A stretch of DNA of 64,000 nt from Chitinasiproducens palmae (GTDB lineage: Bacteria; Pseudomonadota; Gammaproteobacteria; Burkholderiales; Burkholderiaceae): contig NZ_FNLO01000013.1 of the NCBI RefSeq assembly GCF_900095735.1, forward strand, positions 1 through 64,000, in the 5' to 3' direction. Shown piece by piece: positions 26,269 to 34,904 of the stretch. Each line of letters opens with the position of its first letter. The first letter of the stretch is position 1. A program made the translations under genes and the position numbers. The notes under the pieces were generated by a model. The model saw nothing but the letters and a program-made list of their open reading frames with translations, searched no databases and was not told the origin of the DNA.

Positions 26269-29052
26269 ATGCTTTGGAATCGTCAGGTGCATGGCTTGCG
26301 TCGCCAGCGGCCCGCCAGTCGCTCGCGTGGTCAGAAGCGCCGGCTGCCGCTCGGCGTGGTGAGTGCGATGCTCAACCTGGCGCTGGTCGGCAATGCGCTG
26401 GCGGCGCCGGTTCAGTCGCCCGACGCGGCCGGTGCGTCGACGCCGCTGGCTGGCGCCGCTGCCAGCGCGCCGCTCGTCGAGCGTGCCGCACCGGTGGACG
26501 TCACCATCAAACGCGACGAATTCGGCGTCCCCCACGTCTATGCCGCGACGACCTACGCGCTCTTCTATGGCTATGGCTACGCCGTTGCGCAGGACCGGCT
26601 GTTCCAGATGGAGATGGCCAAGCGCAGTACGCAGGGCACGGTGTCCGAGGTACTGGGCGAGAAATTCGTCAAGTTTGACCAATCGATCCGCGGCAACTAC
26701 TGGCCGGCGTCGATCCAGCGCCAGCTCGCGGCCCTGCCCGCCACCGAGCGCGACATTCTCGAAGGCTATGCGGCGGGCATGAACGCCTGGATCGCGCGCG
26801 TCGATGCCGAGCCGGACCGGCTGCTTCCGAAACAGTTCGCCGACTTCGGATTCCGTCCGGGCAAGTGGGACGCGTTCGACGTGGCGATGGTATTCGTCGG
26901 CACGATGGCCAACCGCTTCTCCGACGCGAATACCGAGATCGACAACCTGGCGCTGGTCACTGCGCTGCAGGACCGGTACGGCGCAGACAAAGGCATGGCA
27001 CTGTTCAACCAGCTGAAGTGGCTGGTCAATCCCGATGCGCCTACCACCGTGCCGGCGTCGGAGGGCGTCTACCCCATCGAAGTGGGTCCGTCATTGTCAC
27101 CGGCGCCGGGCAGAGCGCATGCCGGCCCCGACGCTGCGCGCGCCGGCCGCGCCGCCATGCAGCCGCTGCCGCGCTATGACAGCGCCGCACCGATGCTCGC
27201 GCGGCTGGCGTTGGGCGACGACGGCGCATTGCTGGGCCTGGATACGACGAGCAACGCGGCAACCACCCTCGCGCAGGTCGCCCGCTACGGCCAGACCGGT
27301 CCGGCCGGCTTCCCGACCACCAGCAATATGTGGATCGTGGGCAAGGCGAAGGCGCGGGGCGCGCGCGCCATCATGCTGAACGGCCCGCAGTTCGGTTGGT
27401 TTGCGCCGGCATACACGTACGGCATCGGCCTGCATGGCGCCGGCTTCGACCTGGTGGGCAATACCCCATTCGGCTATCCGTGCATCCTGTTCGGACACAA
27501 CGGCAAGGTGTCCTGGGGCTCGACCGCCGGGTTGGGCGACGACGTCGACGTGTTCGCCGAGCAGCTTGACCCCGCCGACCCGAACCGCTATCTGCATGCA
27601 GGCGCATGGCACGACATGGAGAAACGCGTCGAGACCATCCGCGTGAAGGGCGCGGCTCCGGTCACGCAGCAGATCTATCGCACCGTCCACGGCATCGTCA
27701 CGCAGCGCGACGCGGCGCGTCATATCGCCTATGCGAAGGCACGCGCATGGGAGGGCCTGGAGGTGCAGTCGCTGCTGGCATGGACGCATCAGGCTCAGGC
27801 GCAGGATTGGCAAAGCTGGACCGCGCAGGCCGCCAAGCATGCGCTGACGATCAACTGGTATTACGCGGACACGGCGGGCAACATCGGCTATGTGCACACG
27901 GGTGCCTATCCCGCGCGCCGGCGTGGCCATGATCCGCGGCTGCCGGTGCCGGGCACCGGCGAGTGGGACTGGCAGGGCCTGCTGCCGTTCAGCGCCAACC
28001 CGAAGGTCTACAACCCGAAGCAGGGCTGGCTCGCGAACTGGAACAACTCACCGGAAAAGGGCTACCCGTCGAGCGACGCCTACGCGCTGATCTGGAGCAA
28101 GGCGGACCGGGTCGACGAGATCGTGACGCGGATCACGGCGCGCGATCGTCTGGGGGTCGACGACATGTGGCAGATCCTGAAGGAGACCAGCGCCGTCGAC
28201 GTCAATCGGCGCCACTTCCTGCCATTCATTGCGCACGCGGCCACGTCGTTGCCATCGAGTGACGACCGCGCGAAGCTGGCGCAACTGCTCGCCGCCTGGG
28301 ACGGGCAGAACCGTGACGCCCAGCATGCCGGCCGTTACGACACGGCCGGCCCCGCGATCATGGACGCCTGGCTGGCCGCAATGCTGAAGCGCACGCTTGG
28401 CGAAGTCGTGCCCGCGCCCTATGCGAACTGGTTCCTGGCGACCGGCTACGCCGCGCCGCAAGATGGACCGACCGCCTCGGCCAACATCAGCAACGGCAGC
28501 AAGGTGCTGTACGAAGCGCTGCGCGGCACACGCTCGAGCGTGCCGCAACGCTTCGACATCTTCGGCGGCAAGCGTACCGACGACGTGATCGTGGCGGCGC
28601 TGGGCGACGCGCTGGACGCCCTCAGACCGACGCTCGGTGCCGACCTGGCGACGTGGCGTGCGAAAACGGTGCCGCTCACCTTCCGCTCCAACAACTTCTT
28701 CGGCGTGCCGCAGGCGAATGCCGGCGAGGCGGTACGCACGCCGCAGTACATGAACCGGGGTACCGAGAACGACCTGATCGTGCTCGGCGTGAACGGTGCA
28801 GCGCGTACGGTCGCCGCCTACGACGTGGTGGCACCGGGTCAGAGCGGCTTCGTCGCGCCGGACGGCACGCCGTCGCCGCACTATGCCGACCAACTGGCTC
28901 TGTACACGCAATATGGGCGCAAACCGCTTTGGCACAGTCAGGCCGATGTCGACCGCGCGACGCGCGCGATCGAGCACCTGCGGGCCGTGCGGCTGGCCTC
29001 CCCGGCCTCCCCGGCCTCGCCGTCACCGGCAGCCACGGCTGGCGGCGACTGA
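26269..29052 (+). CDS. pac: Penicillin G acylase precursor (Ntn-hydrolase), exported
   Basis: A 927-residue periplasmic preproenzyme hydrolysing phenylacetyl amides such as penicillin G. A long basic signal region (residues 1-46) ends near NALAAP. The alpha-chain part shows RDEFGVPHVYA, FYGYGYAVAQDRLFQMEMA and KRSTQGTVSEVLG. Autocleavage should occur before Ser352 in FPTTSNMWIVGK, giving the beta chain with NGPQFGW, GIGLHGAGFDLVGNTPF, the oxyanion Asn in ANWNNSPEK and the Arg in KADRV. These match the Escherichia coli enzyme closely, far beyond generic AHL or aculeacin acylases. The ATG follows AAAAGGAG; a TATACT -10 lies at 26203-26208. A decayed partial copy is found 1 kb downstream. Confidence 0.95.
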   Translation: MLWNRQVHGLRRQRPASRSRGQKRRLPLGVVSAMLNLALVGNALAAPVQSPDAAGASTPLAGAAASAPLVERAAPVDVTIKRDEFGVPHVYAATTYALFYGYGYAVAQDRLFQMEMAKRSTQGTVSEVLGEKFVKFDQSIRGNYWPASIQRQLAALPATERDILEGYAAGMNAWIARVDAEPDRLLPKQFADFGFRPGKWDAFDVAMVFVGTMANRFSDANTEIDNLALVTALQDRYGADKGMALFNQLKWLVNPDAPTTVPASEGVYPIEVGPSLSPAPGRAHAGPDAARAGRAAMQPLPRYDSAAPMLARLALGDDGALLGLDTTSNAATTLAQVARYGQTGPAGFPTTSNMWIVGKAKARGARAIMLNGPQFGWFAPAYTYGIGLHGAGFDLVGNTPFGYPCILFGHNGKVSWGSTAGLGDDVDVFAEQLDPADPNRYLHAGAWHDMEKRVETIRVKGAAPVTQQIYRTVHGIVTQRDAARHIAYAKARAWEGLEVQSLLAWTHQAQAQDWQSWTAQAAKHALTINWYYADTAGNIGYVHTGAYPARRRGHDPRLPVPGTGEWDWQGLLPFSANPKVYNPKQGWLANWNNSPEKGYPSSDAYALIWSKADRVDEIVTRITARDRLGVDDMWQILKETSAVDVNRRHFLPFIAHAATSLPSSDDRAKLAQLLAAWDGQNRDAQHAGRYDTAGPAIMDAWLAAMLKRTLGEVVPAPYANWFLATGYAAPQDGPTASANISNGSKVLYEALRGTRSSVPQRFDIFGGKRTDDVIVAALGDALDALRPTLGADLATWRAKTVPLTFRSNNFFGVPQANAGEAVRTPQYMNRGTENDLIVLGVNGAARTVAAYDVVAPGQSGFVAPDGTPSPHYADQLALYTQYGRKPLWHSQADVDRATRAIEHLRAVRLASPASPASPSPAATAGGD

Positions 29053-29123
29053 GTCGGGGCTGGCGCGCGGCGGAGACGCCCTGCCGCTTCACCGCGGCCG
29101 GCGCGGACCGCCCGTGCCGTCGT

Positions 29124-29225
29124 GCGGTGCGGCAGCGCTTGCCGATGCACCGACTCTAGCCGAGCATCCGTGCGAGCGCCCGGCTGAGTCCGGCTTGCAA
29201 GGTCGGGGCGGATCCGGCTGTCGTC
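29124..29225 (-). pseudogene. Remnant of a hutG 3' end downstream of pac
   Basis: Positions 29124-29159 match 30447-30482 at 31 of 36 bases, including the CTCTAG that holds the hutG stop codon. The similarity continues more weakly (about 70 percent by eye) to about 29225, matching the beginning of the hutG 3' coding part (CCGAGCATCCG...CCGGCTGA...AGGTCGG). No intact frame remains. It is therefore a decayed duplicate of the pac-hutG junction rather than a gene. Confidence 0.6.
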
Positions 29226-29340
29226 GCATGCAAGCTCGCCTGTCGGTTCGCACCGGCTGGCCAGGCGAGCTACCGATGCGTCGCTTGCTGACGCCGAGCA
29301 GCAAGCGTTGTTCATGCCCTGCCGTCCCCTTCCTGCCGCC

Positions 29341-29652
29341 TTAATGGGACGGTTCGGCAGGGGCATGCCGGACACATAACACGCCACTCTTTTGCCGCGC
29401 CTGCCAAAGATCGTGCGCAGCCTGCCCGGCCAGCCATACGTCGGCGCGCCCGCCGCGCTCGACGCCGAGCCAAGCTTCGATACGCAGTGCCATTTCGGGC
29501 GAGACTGCGGCGCGCTCGTTGAGCACGCGCGAGAGTGCTGAACGGGTGACACCCAGCTGCTGTGCCGCCTGCGTGACCGTCAGGCCGAGCGCTGGCAGAA
29601 CGTCCTCGCGCAGCGTGGCACCCGGATGGGGTGGATTGAACATGTGGCTCAT
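29341..29652 (-). CDS. higA: HigA family antitoxin (XRE-type helix-turn-helix)
   Basis: A 103-residue DNA-binding antitoxin beginning MSHMFNPPHPGATLREDVLP, a typical HigA start. The helix-turn-helix LTVTQAAQQLGVTRSALSRVLNER follows, then PEMALRIEAWLG. It is encoded 11 bases downstream of the toxin gene, the reversed toxin-first order typical of higBA. It is expected to bind the palindrome upstream of higB and to neutralise HigB. An internal ATG at 29643 is an alternative start. Confidence 0.93.
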   Translation of the reverse strand: MSHMFNPPHPGATLREDVLPALGLTVTQAAQQLGVTRSALSRVLNERAAVSPEMALRIEAWLGVERGGRADVWLAGQAAHDLWQARQKSGVLCVRHAPAEPSH

Positions 29653-29663
29653 CAAAATGCCTT

Positions 29664-29942
29664 CTAGTGATAGTCCTGATAATCGACGAGTACAGCATCG
29701 GCGCCTTCGAAGCGGAACGTGAGTCTCCAATTTCCGCTTACCCATGCCGAAAAGTGTCCTTCCATGTCGCCACAAAGCGCATGTAGCCTCCACCCCGGTA
29801 CGTTCATGTCAGCGGGGCTGCCCGCATTGTTGAGCTGACTCAGCTGGCGCGCGAGCCTAGCAGCGTGGTGCGGCTGGATGCCCGCCTTGCTGCCCTTCTC
29901 AAAGAAGTCCCGCAGGCCCTTGTGAAGGAACGATTTGATCAT
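29664..29942 (-). CDS. higB: HigB family toxin (RelE-fold mRNA interferase)
   Basis: A 92-residue toxin predicted to cleave translated mRNA on the ribosome. It shows HigB hallmarks: start MIKSFLHKGLRDFFEKGS, QPHHAARLARQLSQLNNA, and the C-terminal GNWRLTFRFEGADAVLVDYQDYH. It is the first gene of the pair, eight bases from the 28-bp operator palindrome. The module lies exactly between the two copies of the duplicated pac-hutG junction. Confidence 0.95.
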   Translation of the reverse strand: MIKSFLHKGLRDFFEKGSKAGIQPHHAARLARQLSQLNNAGSPADMNVPGWRLHALCGDMEGHFSAWVSGNWRLTFRFEGADAVLVDYQDYH

Positions 29943-29949
29943 CCACCAA

Positions 29950-29977
29950 TTGTATAGCGTAGCGCTACGCTATACAA
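29950..29977. promoter_or_regulatory. Perfect 28-bp palindrome, HigA operator candidate
   Basis: Arms TTGTATAGCGTAGC and its exact reverse complement meet without a spacer, immediately upstream of the higB start codon. The arms contain TATA-type promoter elements in a GC-rich neighbourhood, so promoter and operator probably overlap. This fits autoregulation by HigA or the HigBA complex. Confidence 0.75.
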
Positions 29978-30040
29978 CCGCCGTCGCGTTGGTCCGCCTT
30001 TGCGAGCGCGCCGGTCGACCACGCAGCGCTCGGGTCTCCG

Positions 30041-30446
30041 GGCTTTTGATGTCGGTGGCACCCCGGCGTCGAACGCGGGGCTGGGCGATGACGTCGAGGT
30101 GTTTGCGCGACAAGTGGACCCCGTCGACCCCGTCGACTCGAACCTCTAGATGCATGCAGGCGTATGGCACCGCATGGAGAAGCGCATCGACACCACCTGC
30201 TTGAACGGCACGGAAACGGTCAAGCAGGGAATCTGTCGCACCGTGGACGGCATTGCCAGCCAGCGCGACGCGGCGAGCCATATCGCCTGCGCGGAGGCGC
30301 GGGGATGGAAGGCTCGGAGGGGCAGTCGCTGTCGGCATGGTCACGCCGGGCCCAGGCGCGGGACTGGCAGATTTGGACCGCTCAGGCAGGCATGCGCTGA
30401 CGATCGAGTGGCACAAAGCAGACACGGCGGCCAACATCGGCTGTAT
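30041..30446 (+). pseudogene. Decayed fragment of a penicillin acylase gene
   Basis: The sequence aligns with pac positions of about 27444-27895. A first short match (GGCTTTTGATGTCGGTGGCACC) corresponds to the GFDLVGNTP codons, then about 45 bases are missing. Similarity resumes at GGGCTGGGCGATGACGTCGA and runs through regions matching HAGAWHDMEKRVET and VTQRDAARHIAY. An in-frame TAG stands before ATGCATGCAGG, and frameshifts follow. At 30446 it is joined directly to the hutG 3' flank, with about 1.2 kb of pac lost. It cannot encode a functional product. Confidence 0.82.
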
Positions 30447-30478
30447 GCGGTGCGGCGGCGCCCGCCGATGCGCCGGCT

Positions 30479-31282
30479 CTAGCTGCGGCGCGTTTCGATG
30501 CGCGCCGCGGCCGCGCCGAGCATCCGTTCGAGCACCGGCTGAACCCGATCCGCCAGGTCGGGCCGGAAAGCGAAGGGCGGTGTCTCGTCCATATAGGTCG
30601 ACTGGCACATCTCCAGCTGGATCGCGTGGATGCCGTCGTCGGGCCGGCCATAGTGCCGCGTGATGTGGCCGCCCTTGAAGCGGCCGTTCACGACCCACGT
30701 GTAGGGTTGATCGGCAAGCACGGCCGTCACCGCGTCAAGCACGTCGCTGCCGCAACTCCGTCCGCCGTTCGTGCCCAGATTCAGGTCGGGCAGCTTGCCG
30801 TCGAACAGGCGGGGCAGCACGCTGGCAATCGAATGCGCCTCCCACAGCAAGACCGTGCCGAAGCGCGATTTCAGCCGCGCCAGCTCCTCGGCCAGCTTGT
30901 CGTGGTACGGCTGCCAGTAGCGGCTTAGACGCTCGGCCGAGGACCGCGCGTCGGGGCCGGCCGGGTCGAGATACAGCGGTTCGCCACGGAAGGTCTCGGT
31001 CGGGAACAGCCCGGTGGTGGTCTGCCCCGGGTAAAGGCTCTCGCCCGAGGCGGGACGGTTCAGGTCGACCACGTAACGCGAATAGCGTGCGCTGAGCACC
31101 GACGCGCCGAGCGTGTCCGCGAACGCGTAGAGCCTGTCCAGATGCCAGTCGGTATCCGACAGTACCGATGCGTGGGGTTGCAATTGCGCCGCCACGTCGG
31201 GCGGGATCTCGCGTCCCAGATGCGGAATCGAGATCAACAGCGGCAGGCGTCCTTCGGTGAAGCGATAAGGTTGATCGGCCAT
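30479..31282 (-). CDS. hutG: N-formylglutamate deformylase/amidohydrolase (HutG type)
   Basis: A 267-residue metal-dependent hydrolase releasing formate and glutamate from N-formylglutamate, the last step of the five-step histidine pathway. Typical segments are LLISIPHLGREIPPDV, SDTDWHLDRLY, RYVVDLNRP, LWEAHSIASVLP and QLEMCQSTYMDE, which include the likely metal ligands. The ATG at 31282 was chosen; an upstream in-frame start adds ten residues. No other core hut gene is in the window apart from the distant hutD-like gene. It follows the leftward PotABCD-type operon at 130 bases. Confidence 0.9.
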   Translation of the reverse strand: MADQPYRFTEGRLPLLISIPHLGREIPPDVAAQLQPHASVLSDTDWHLDRLYAFADTLGASVLSARYSRYVVDLNRPASGESLYPGQTTTGLFPTETFRGEPLYLDPAGPDARSSAERLSRYWQPYHDKLAEELARLKSRFGTVLLWEAHSIASVLPRLFDGKLPDLNLGTNGGRSCGSDVLDAVTAVLADQPYTWVVNGRFKGGHITRHYGRPDDGIHAIQLEMCQSTYMDETPPFAFRPDLADRVQPVLERMLGAAAARIETRRS

Positions 31283-31412
31283 GGTCGTGCGGAGAAAGAC
31301 TGGCGCGCGCACGCGCCTGGAACGGCGAGACCGGCGCGACCGGCCACGGCGGCATTGCCGGTCGCCCTAGCCGGTCGCGCCGATGCGAATTCACTGCAAA
31401 CGTCGCGCGTGC

Positions 31413-32873
31413 TCAGTGCGTGGCATGCCCATCGGCGGCGGTCGTGCCGGTGCCGGGCAGGACCCGTCCCGGATTCATCATGCCGTCCGGATCGAACAGC
31501 GCCTTGATCTGCTGCATCAGCGCGATCTCGACCGGGTCCTTGTAGATGCGCATCTCGTCGACGTGCAGCGAGCCGATGCCATGCTCGGCGCTGAACGTGC
31601 CGTCGAGTGCAGCGGCAATGTCGTAAAGGACGTGGCTCAGCTCGCGCTGGAAGCCGACCTTGTCCTGAACCGCCGCCCAGAACGCGTGCGAGAACATCGC
31701 GATGTAATGCATGTTGCCGTCGCCGAGGTGACCGACAACGACCGGGGTCGCATCCGGGTAACGTGCGGCGAGTGCATCGCCGGCCCGCCGCAGGAAATCG
31801 GGCACCTGGTAGGTTGGTACCGCGATGTCGTGCGTCAGCCCCATGCCTTCCCGGGTGTTGGCTTCGGTGACGTTGTGGCGAATGCGCCAGAGATCCTGAC
31901 GCTGCTGCTCGGACGTCGCGATCACTACGTCGGCCATCTCGCCGCGCTCGTAAGCCGCTTCCAGCGCAGCGCTCAGCGCCTCGGTCAGGCCGTCGGTCTG
32001 CGCGGCCGCCAGTTCAACCAAGACCATCCACGCAGGCGTGGCGCCGGCGAACGGCTTGCGCAGGTTGTGACCGTGCCGCAGCGAAATCTCGAATTCGGAT
32101 CGCGACATCAGCTCCAAGCCGACCACTTCGCCTGGGAAGCGCTGCTGCAGGCGGATCGCCTCGTCGACCGCCGCATCGACATTGTCGAAGGCCAGCAGCG
32201 CCGTGGCGACCGAACGCGGCGCCGGGAACAACTTCAGCGTGGCGGCCGTCACCACGCCCAGCGTGCCCTCCGACCCGATGAACAGGTTCTTCAGGTCGTA
32301 GCCGCTGTTGTTCTTGCGCAGCGTGCGCAGCCCGTTCCAGATCCGTCCGTCCGGCATCACCACTTCGAGGCCGAGGATGAGGTCGCGGGTGTTGCCGAAG
32401 CGCACGACATTGGTGCCGCCCGCGTTCGTGGCGATGTTGCCGCCGATCTGGCAGGACCCCTCGGCACCGAGCGACAGCGGAAACAGGCGGTCGACGGCGG
32501 CGGCCGCCGTGTGAATGTCGGCGAGCACGCATCCCGCCTCGACGGTCATCGAGTTGTTGCGTGCATTGACTTCGACGATGCGATTCATGCGCGCCAACGA
32601 GAGGATGACATTGCGGCCGGTTTCGGCTGGCACCGATCCGCCGCACACGCTGGTGTTGCCACCCTGCGGGAAGACTCGCAGGCCTTGCGCGCGGCACAGG
32701 CGCAGCACCTCGGCGACCTGCGCGGTCGTGCGCGGCAACAGCAGGCAGAGGGCTTGTCCGGTGTGACGCTTGCGCCAGTCGATCAGATGCGGGGCAAGAT
32801 CGCCGTCCGTGACGACGCCGTTGTCGCCGAGACATTGCCGCAGCGCGGCAAGCAGTGAGTCGTTGGTATTCAT
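31413..32873 (-). CDS. FAD-binding oxidoreductase, GlcD / D-2-hydroxy acid dehydrogenase type
   Basis: A 486-residue PCMH-fold flavoprotein. FAD-binding features are RVFPQGGNTSVCGGS, EGSCQIGGNIATNAGGTNVVR and GSEGTLGVVTAATLK. The C-terminal domain has GHLGDGNMHYIAMF, the SAEHGIGSLHVDEM loop and DPDGMMNPGRVLP. Its ATG overlaps the ATPase stop by four bases, so it is the last member of the DapA-like/ABC operon. It is a close paralogue of the enzyme at 62283-63761. The expected reaction is oxidation of a D-2-hydroxy acid to the 2-oxo acid; the substrate is probably imported by the adjacent transporter. Confidence 0.9.
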   Translation of the reverse strand: MNTNDSLLAALRQCLGDNGVVTDGDLAPHLIDWRKRHTGQALCLLLPRTTAQVAEVLRLCRAQGLRVFPQGGNTSVCGGSVPAETGRNVILSLARMNRIVEVNARNNSMTVEAGCVLADIHTAAAAVDRLFPLSLGAEGSCQIGGNIATNAGGTNVVRFGNTRDLILGLEVVMPDGRIWNGLRTLRKNNSGYDLKNLFIGSEGTLGVVTAATLKLFPAPRSVATALLAFDNVDAAVDEAIRLQQRFPGEVVGLELMSRSEFEISLRHGHNLRKPFAGATPAWMVLVELAAAQTDGLTEALSAALEAAYERGEMADVVIATSEQQRQDLWRIRHNVTEANTREGMGLTHDIAVPTYQVPDFLRRAGDALAARYPDATPVVVGHLGDGNMHYIAMFSHAFWAAVQDKVGFQRELSHVLYDIAAALDGTFSAEHGIGSLHVDEMRIYKDPVEIALMQQIKALFDPDGMMNPGRVLPGTGTTAADGHATH

Positions 32874-34051
32874 TCTGTCTTGAGTAGCACGCTGTCCGCG
32901 GCGGACCACTGCATCTGCATCCTGCAGCCGATCGGCGAGCGTTCCGCCGCCCGATCGGAGATGCCTTTCGCGATCATGTTGCGTCCGTCGGGCAAGGTCA
33001 GGTCAAAGCGGGTCATGCCGCCGACGAAGGAAACCTGCGCCAGCGTGCCGACACAGTGGTTGCCGGCCAGGCTGCCGCCGGCCGCCGCGCCCTGCGGCGC
33101 CGCGTGGATCTTCTCCGGACGCACCAGCACCTTGACGCGCTGGCCGACACGGTGGCCTTCGGTGCTGCGCACGCCGAGCGTCCAGTGATCGCCGACGCGC
33201 ACCGTGTCGTCGCCGACCACGGTGGCTTCGAAAAGGTTCGATTCACCGACGAAGTCCGCGACGAATTCGCTGGCCGGTTCGAAATACAGCTCGTCCGGCG
33301 TGCCCAGTTGCGCGATCCGTCCGCCGTTCATCAGGCAGACCCGGTCCGACAGGTTCAGCGCCTCTTCCTGATCGTGCGTCACATATACGAGCGTTGTACC
33401 GAGGTCGCGGTGCAGCCGCTTGATCTCGCCCTGCAGTTGATCGCGCAGCTTCTTGTCGAGCGCGCCGAGCGGTTCGTCCATCAGGATCACCGACGGCGAA
33501 TAGACGATGCAGCGCGCGATGCCCACGCGCTGCTGCTGCCCGCCCGACATCTCGCGCGGCTTGCGCTTCTCGTAGCCGGTGAGGCCGACACGATGCAAGG
33601 CCTGCGTCACCCGCTCGCGGATCTCGGTCGCCCCGATGCCGCGCACGCGCAACGGGAAGGCGACGTTGTCGAATACGTTCAGGTGCGGCAGCAACGCATA
33701 ATTCTGAAACACCATGCCGAGCTGTCGGTCACGCGGCGGCACCGTCGACACGTCGCGGCCGTCGAGCAGGATCCGCCCGCTCGACGGTGCGATCGAACCC
33801 GCGATGATGTTCAGGATCGTGCTCTTGCCCGAACCGCTCGGCCCGAGCAGGCTCAGGAACTCTCCTTTGCGCACGGTCAGGTCGGTGGCATGCAGCGCGG
33901 GCGCGCCGCCATACTGCTTGCTCACCCCGTCGAAGACGATCATGTCCTGCCCTGCCTGGGCTGCTCCTTCCATGCTTTCCATTCCTTGTTGCCCTCGGCC
34001 GGGGGTCGAGCCACCGGCATGCGCGAGAGTCTGCTTGAGTACGTGTGACAT
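32870..34051 (-). CDS. ABC transporter ATP-binding protein, PotA/spermidine-putrescine type
   Basis: A 393-residue ATPase with Walker A GPSGSGKSTIL, VFQNYALLPHL, signature [15 protein letters not shown], Walker B ILMDEPLGALD and VTHDQEEAL. A C-terminal TOBE-type regulatory domain follows. The first 36 residues precede the domain and look non-conserved, so initiation may be at an internal ATG near 33973, where purine-rich DNA stands upstream. It is the fourth component of a PotDBCA-like importer, expressed leftward with a DapA-like enzyme. Confidence 0.9.
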   Translation of the reverse strand: MSHVLKQTLAHAGGSTPGRGQQGMESMEGAAQAGQDMIVFDGVSKQYGGAPALHATDLTVRKGEFLSLLGPSGSGKSTILNIIAGSIAPSSGRILLDGRDVSTVPPRDRQLGMVFQNYALLPHLNVFDNVAFPLRVRGIGATEIRERVTQALHRVGLTGYEKRKPREMSGGQQQRVGIARCIVYSPSVILMDEPLGALDKKLRDQLQGEIKRLHRDLGTTLVYVTHDQEEALNLSDRVCLMNGGRIAQLGTPDELYFEPASEFVADFVGESNLFEATVVGDDTVRVGDHWTLGVRSTEGHRVGQRVKVLVRPEKIHAAPQGAAAGGSLAGNHCVGTLAQVSFVGGMTRFDLTLPDGRNMIAKGISDRAAERSPIGCRMQMQWSAADSVLLKTE

Positions 34052-34076
34052 CGGCGGCGGCTCCGTGGCGGGCGGT

Positions 34077-34904
34077 TCAGTGCGACGCCTCGGTCTCGCC
34101 CGGTTGCAGGGCGACCGACACGCAGCAGAAGACGATCGACAGCACGGTCAGCAACGCCGACACTGCCGCGATCACCGGCGAAATGTCCCACTGGATGCTG
34201 CTGTACATGCGCACCGGCAGCGTGGTGGTGCTCGGGCTGGTCAGGAACCACGCGATCACCACTTCGTCGAACGACACCAGGAACGCGAACAGCGCGCCCG
34301 CGAACATCGACGGCCGCAGCTGTGGCAGCACGACCTTCAGGAACACCGTGCTGCGCTTGGCGCCCATGATGGTGGCGGCGAATTCCGGCGCGGGATCGAG
34401 CTTCCGCACGCCGGCCATGACGGTCATCATCATGAACGGCGTCACGTAGGCGACATGGCTGGCGACCAGCCCCGCGGTGGTGCCGACCAGCTGCAGCCGC
34501 GACAGGTACAGGTACAACCCGAGCGAGATGACGATCACCGGCACCAGGATCGGACTCATCAGCAGCAACAGCACGAACGACTTGCCCGGGAACTCGAAAC
34601 GCACCAGCCCATAGGACGCCGGCACGCCGATCAGCAACGACACGACCATCGTGATCGCGGCGACCTTGACGCTTTGCACGATCGGCCCCACCCAGCTTGC
34701 CGACGTGAACAGCTGCTGGTAGAGCTCGACGGTCCACACGCGGGGCGGAAAGGTCATTTCCCCGCTGCCGCCGAACGAGATCGGAATCACGATCAGGGTC
34801 GGCACCAGGATGAACGCGTACACCGCGAACGCAATCGCGTTGCGCAGGCCGCCGTAGGCGCGCGCCTGGCTGTCGCGTACCTTCAGAGGAACGGTTGCGC
34901 TCAT
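34077..34904 (-). CDS. ABC transporter permease, PotC type
   Basis: A 275-residue inner-membrane permease with about six helices. The EAA loop is at ATIMGAKRSTVFLKVVLPQLRPSMF, and AFLVSFDEVVIAWFL is typical of PotC. The ATG is supported by a strong GGAGGTGG, and it overlaps the stop of the PotB-type gene by four bases. Confidence 0.92.
   Translation of the reverse strand: MSATVPLKVRDSQARAYGGLRNAIAFAVYAFILVPTLIVIPISFGGSGEMTFPPRVWTVELYQQLFTSASWVGPIVQSVKVAAITMVVSLLIGVPASYGLVRFEFPGKSFVLLLLMSPILVPVIVISLGLYLYLSRLQLVGTTAGLVASHVAYVTPFMMMTVMAGVRKLDPAPEFAATIMGAKRSTVFLKVVLPQLRPSMFAGALFAFLVSFDEVVIAWFLTSPSTTTLPVRMYSSIQWDISPVIAAVSALLTVLSIVFCCVSVALQPGETEASH

Noticed and set aside
30150-30482. 110-codon frame resembling penicillin acylase
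   Set aside because: The similarity is real, but the frame is interrupted relative to pac and lacks start signals, so I annotate it as a pseudogene fragment rather than a gene.
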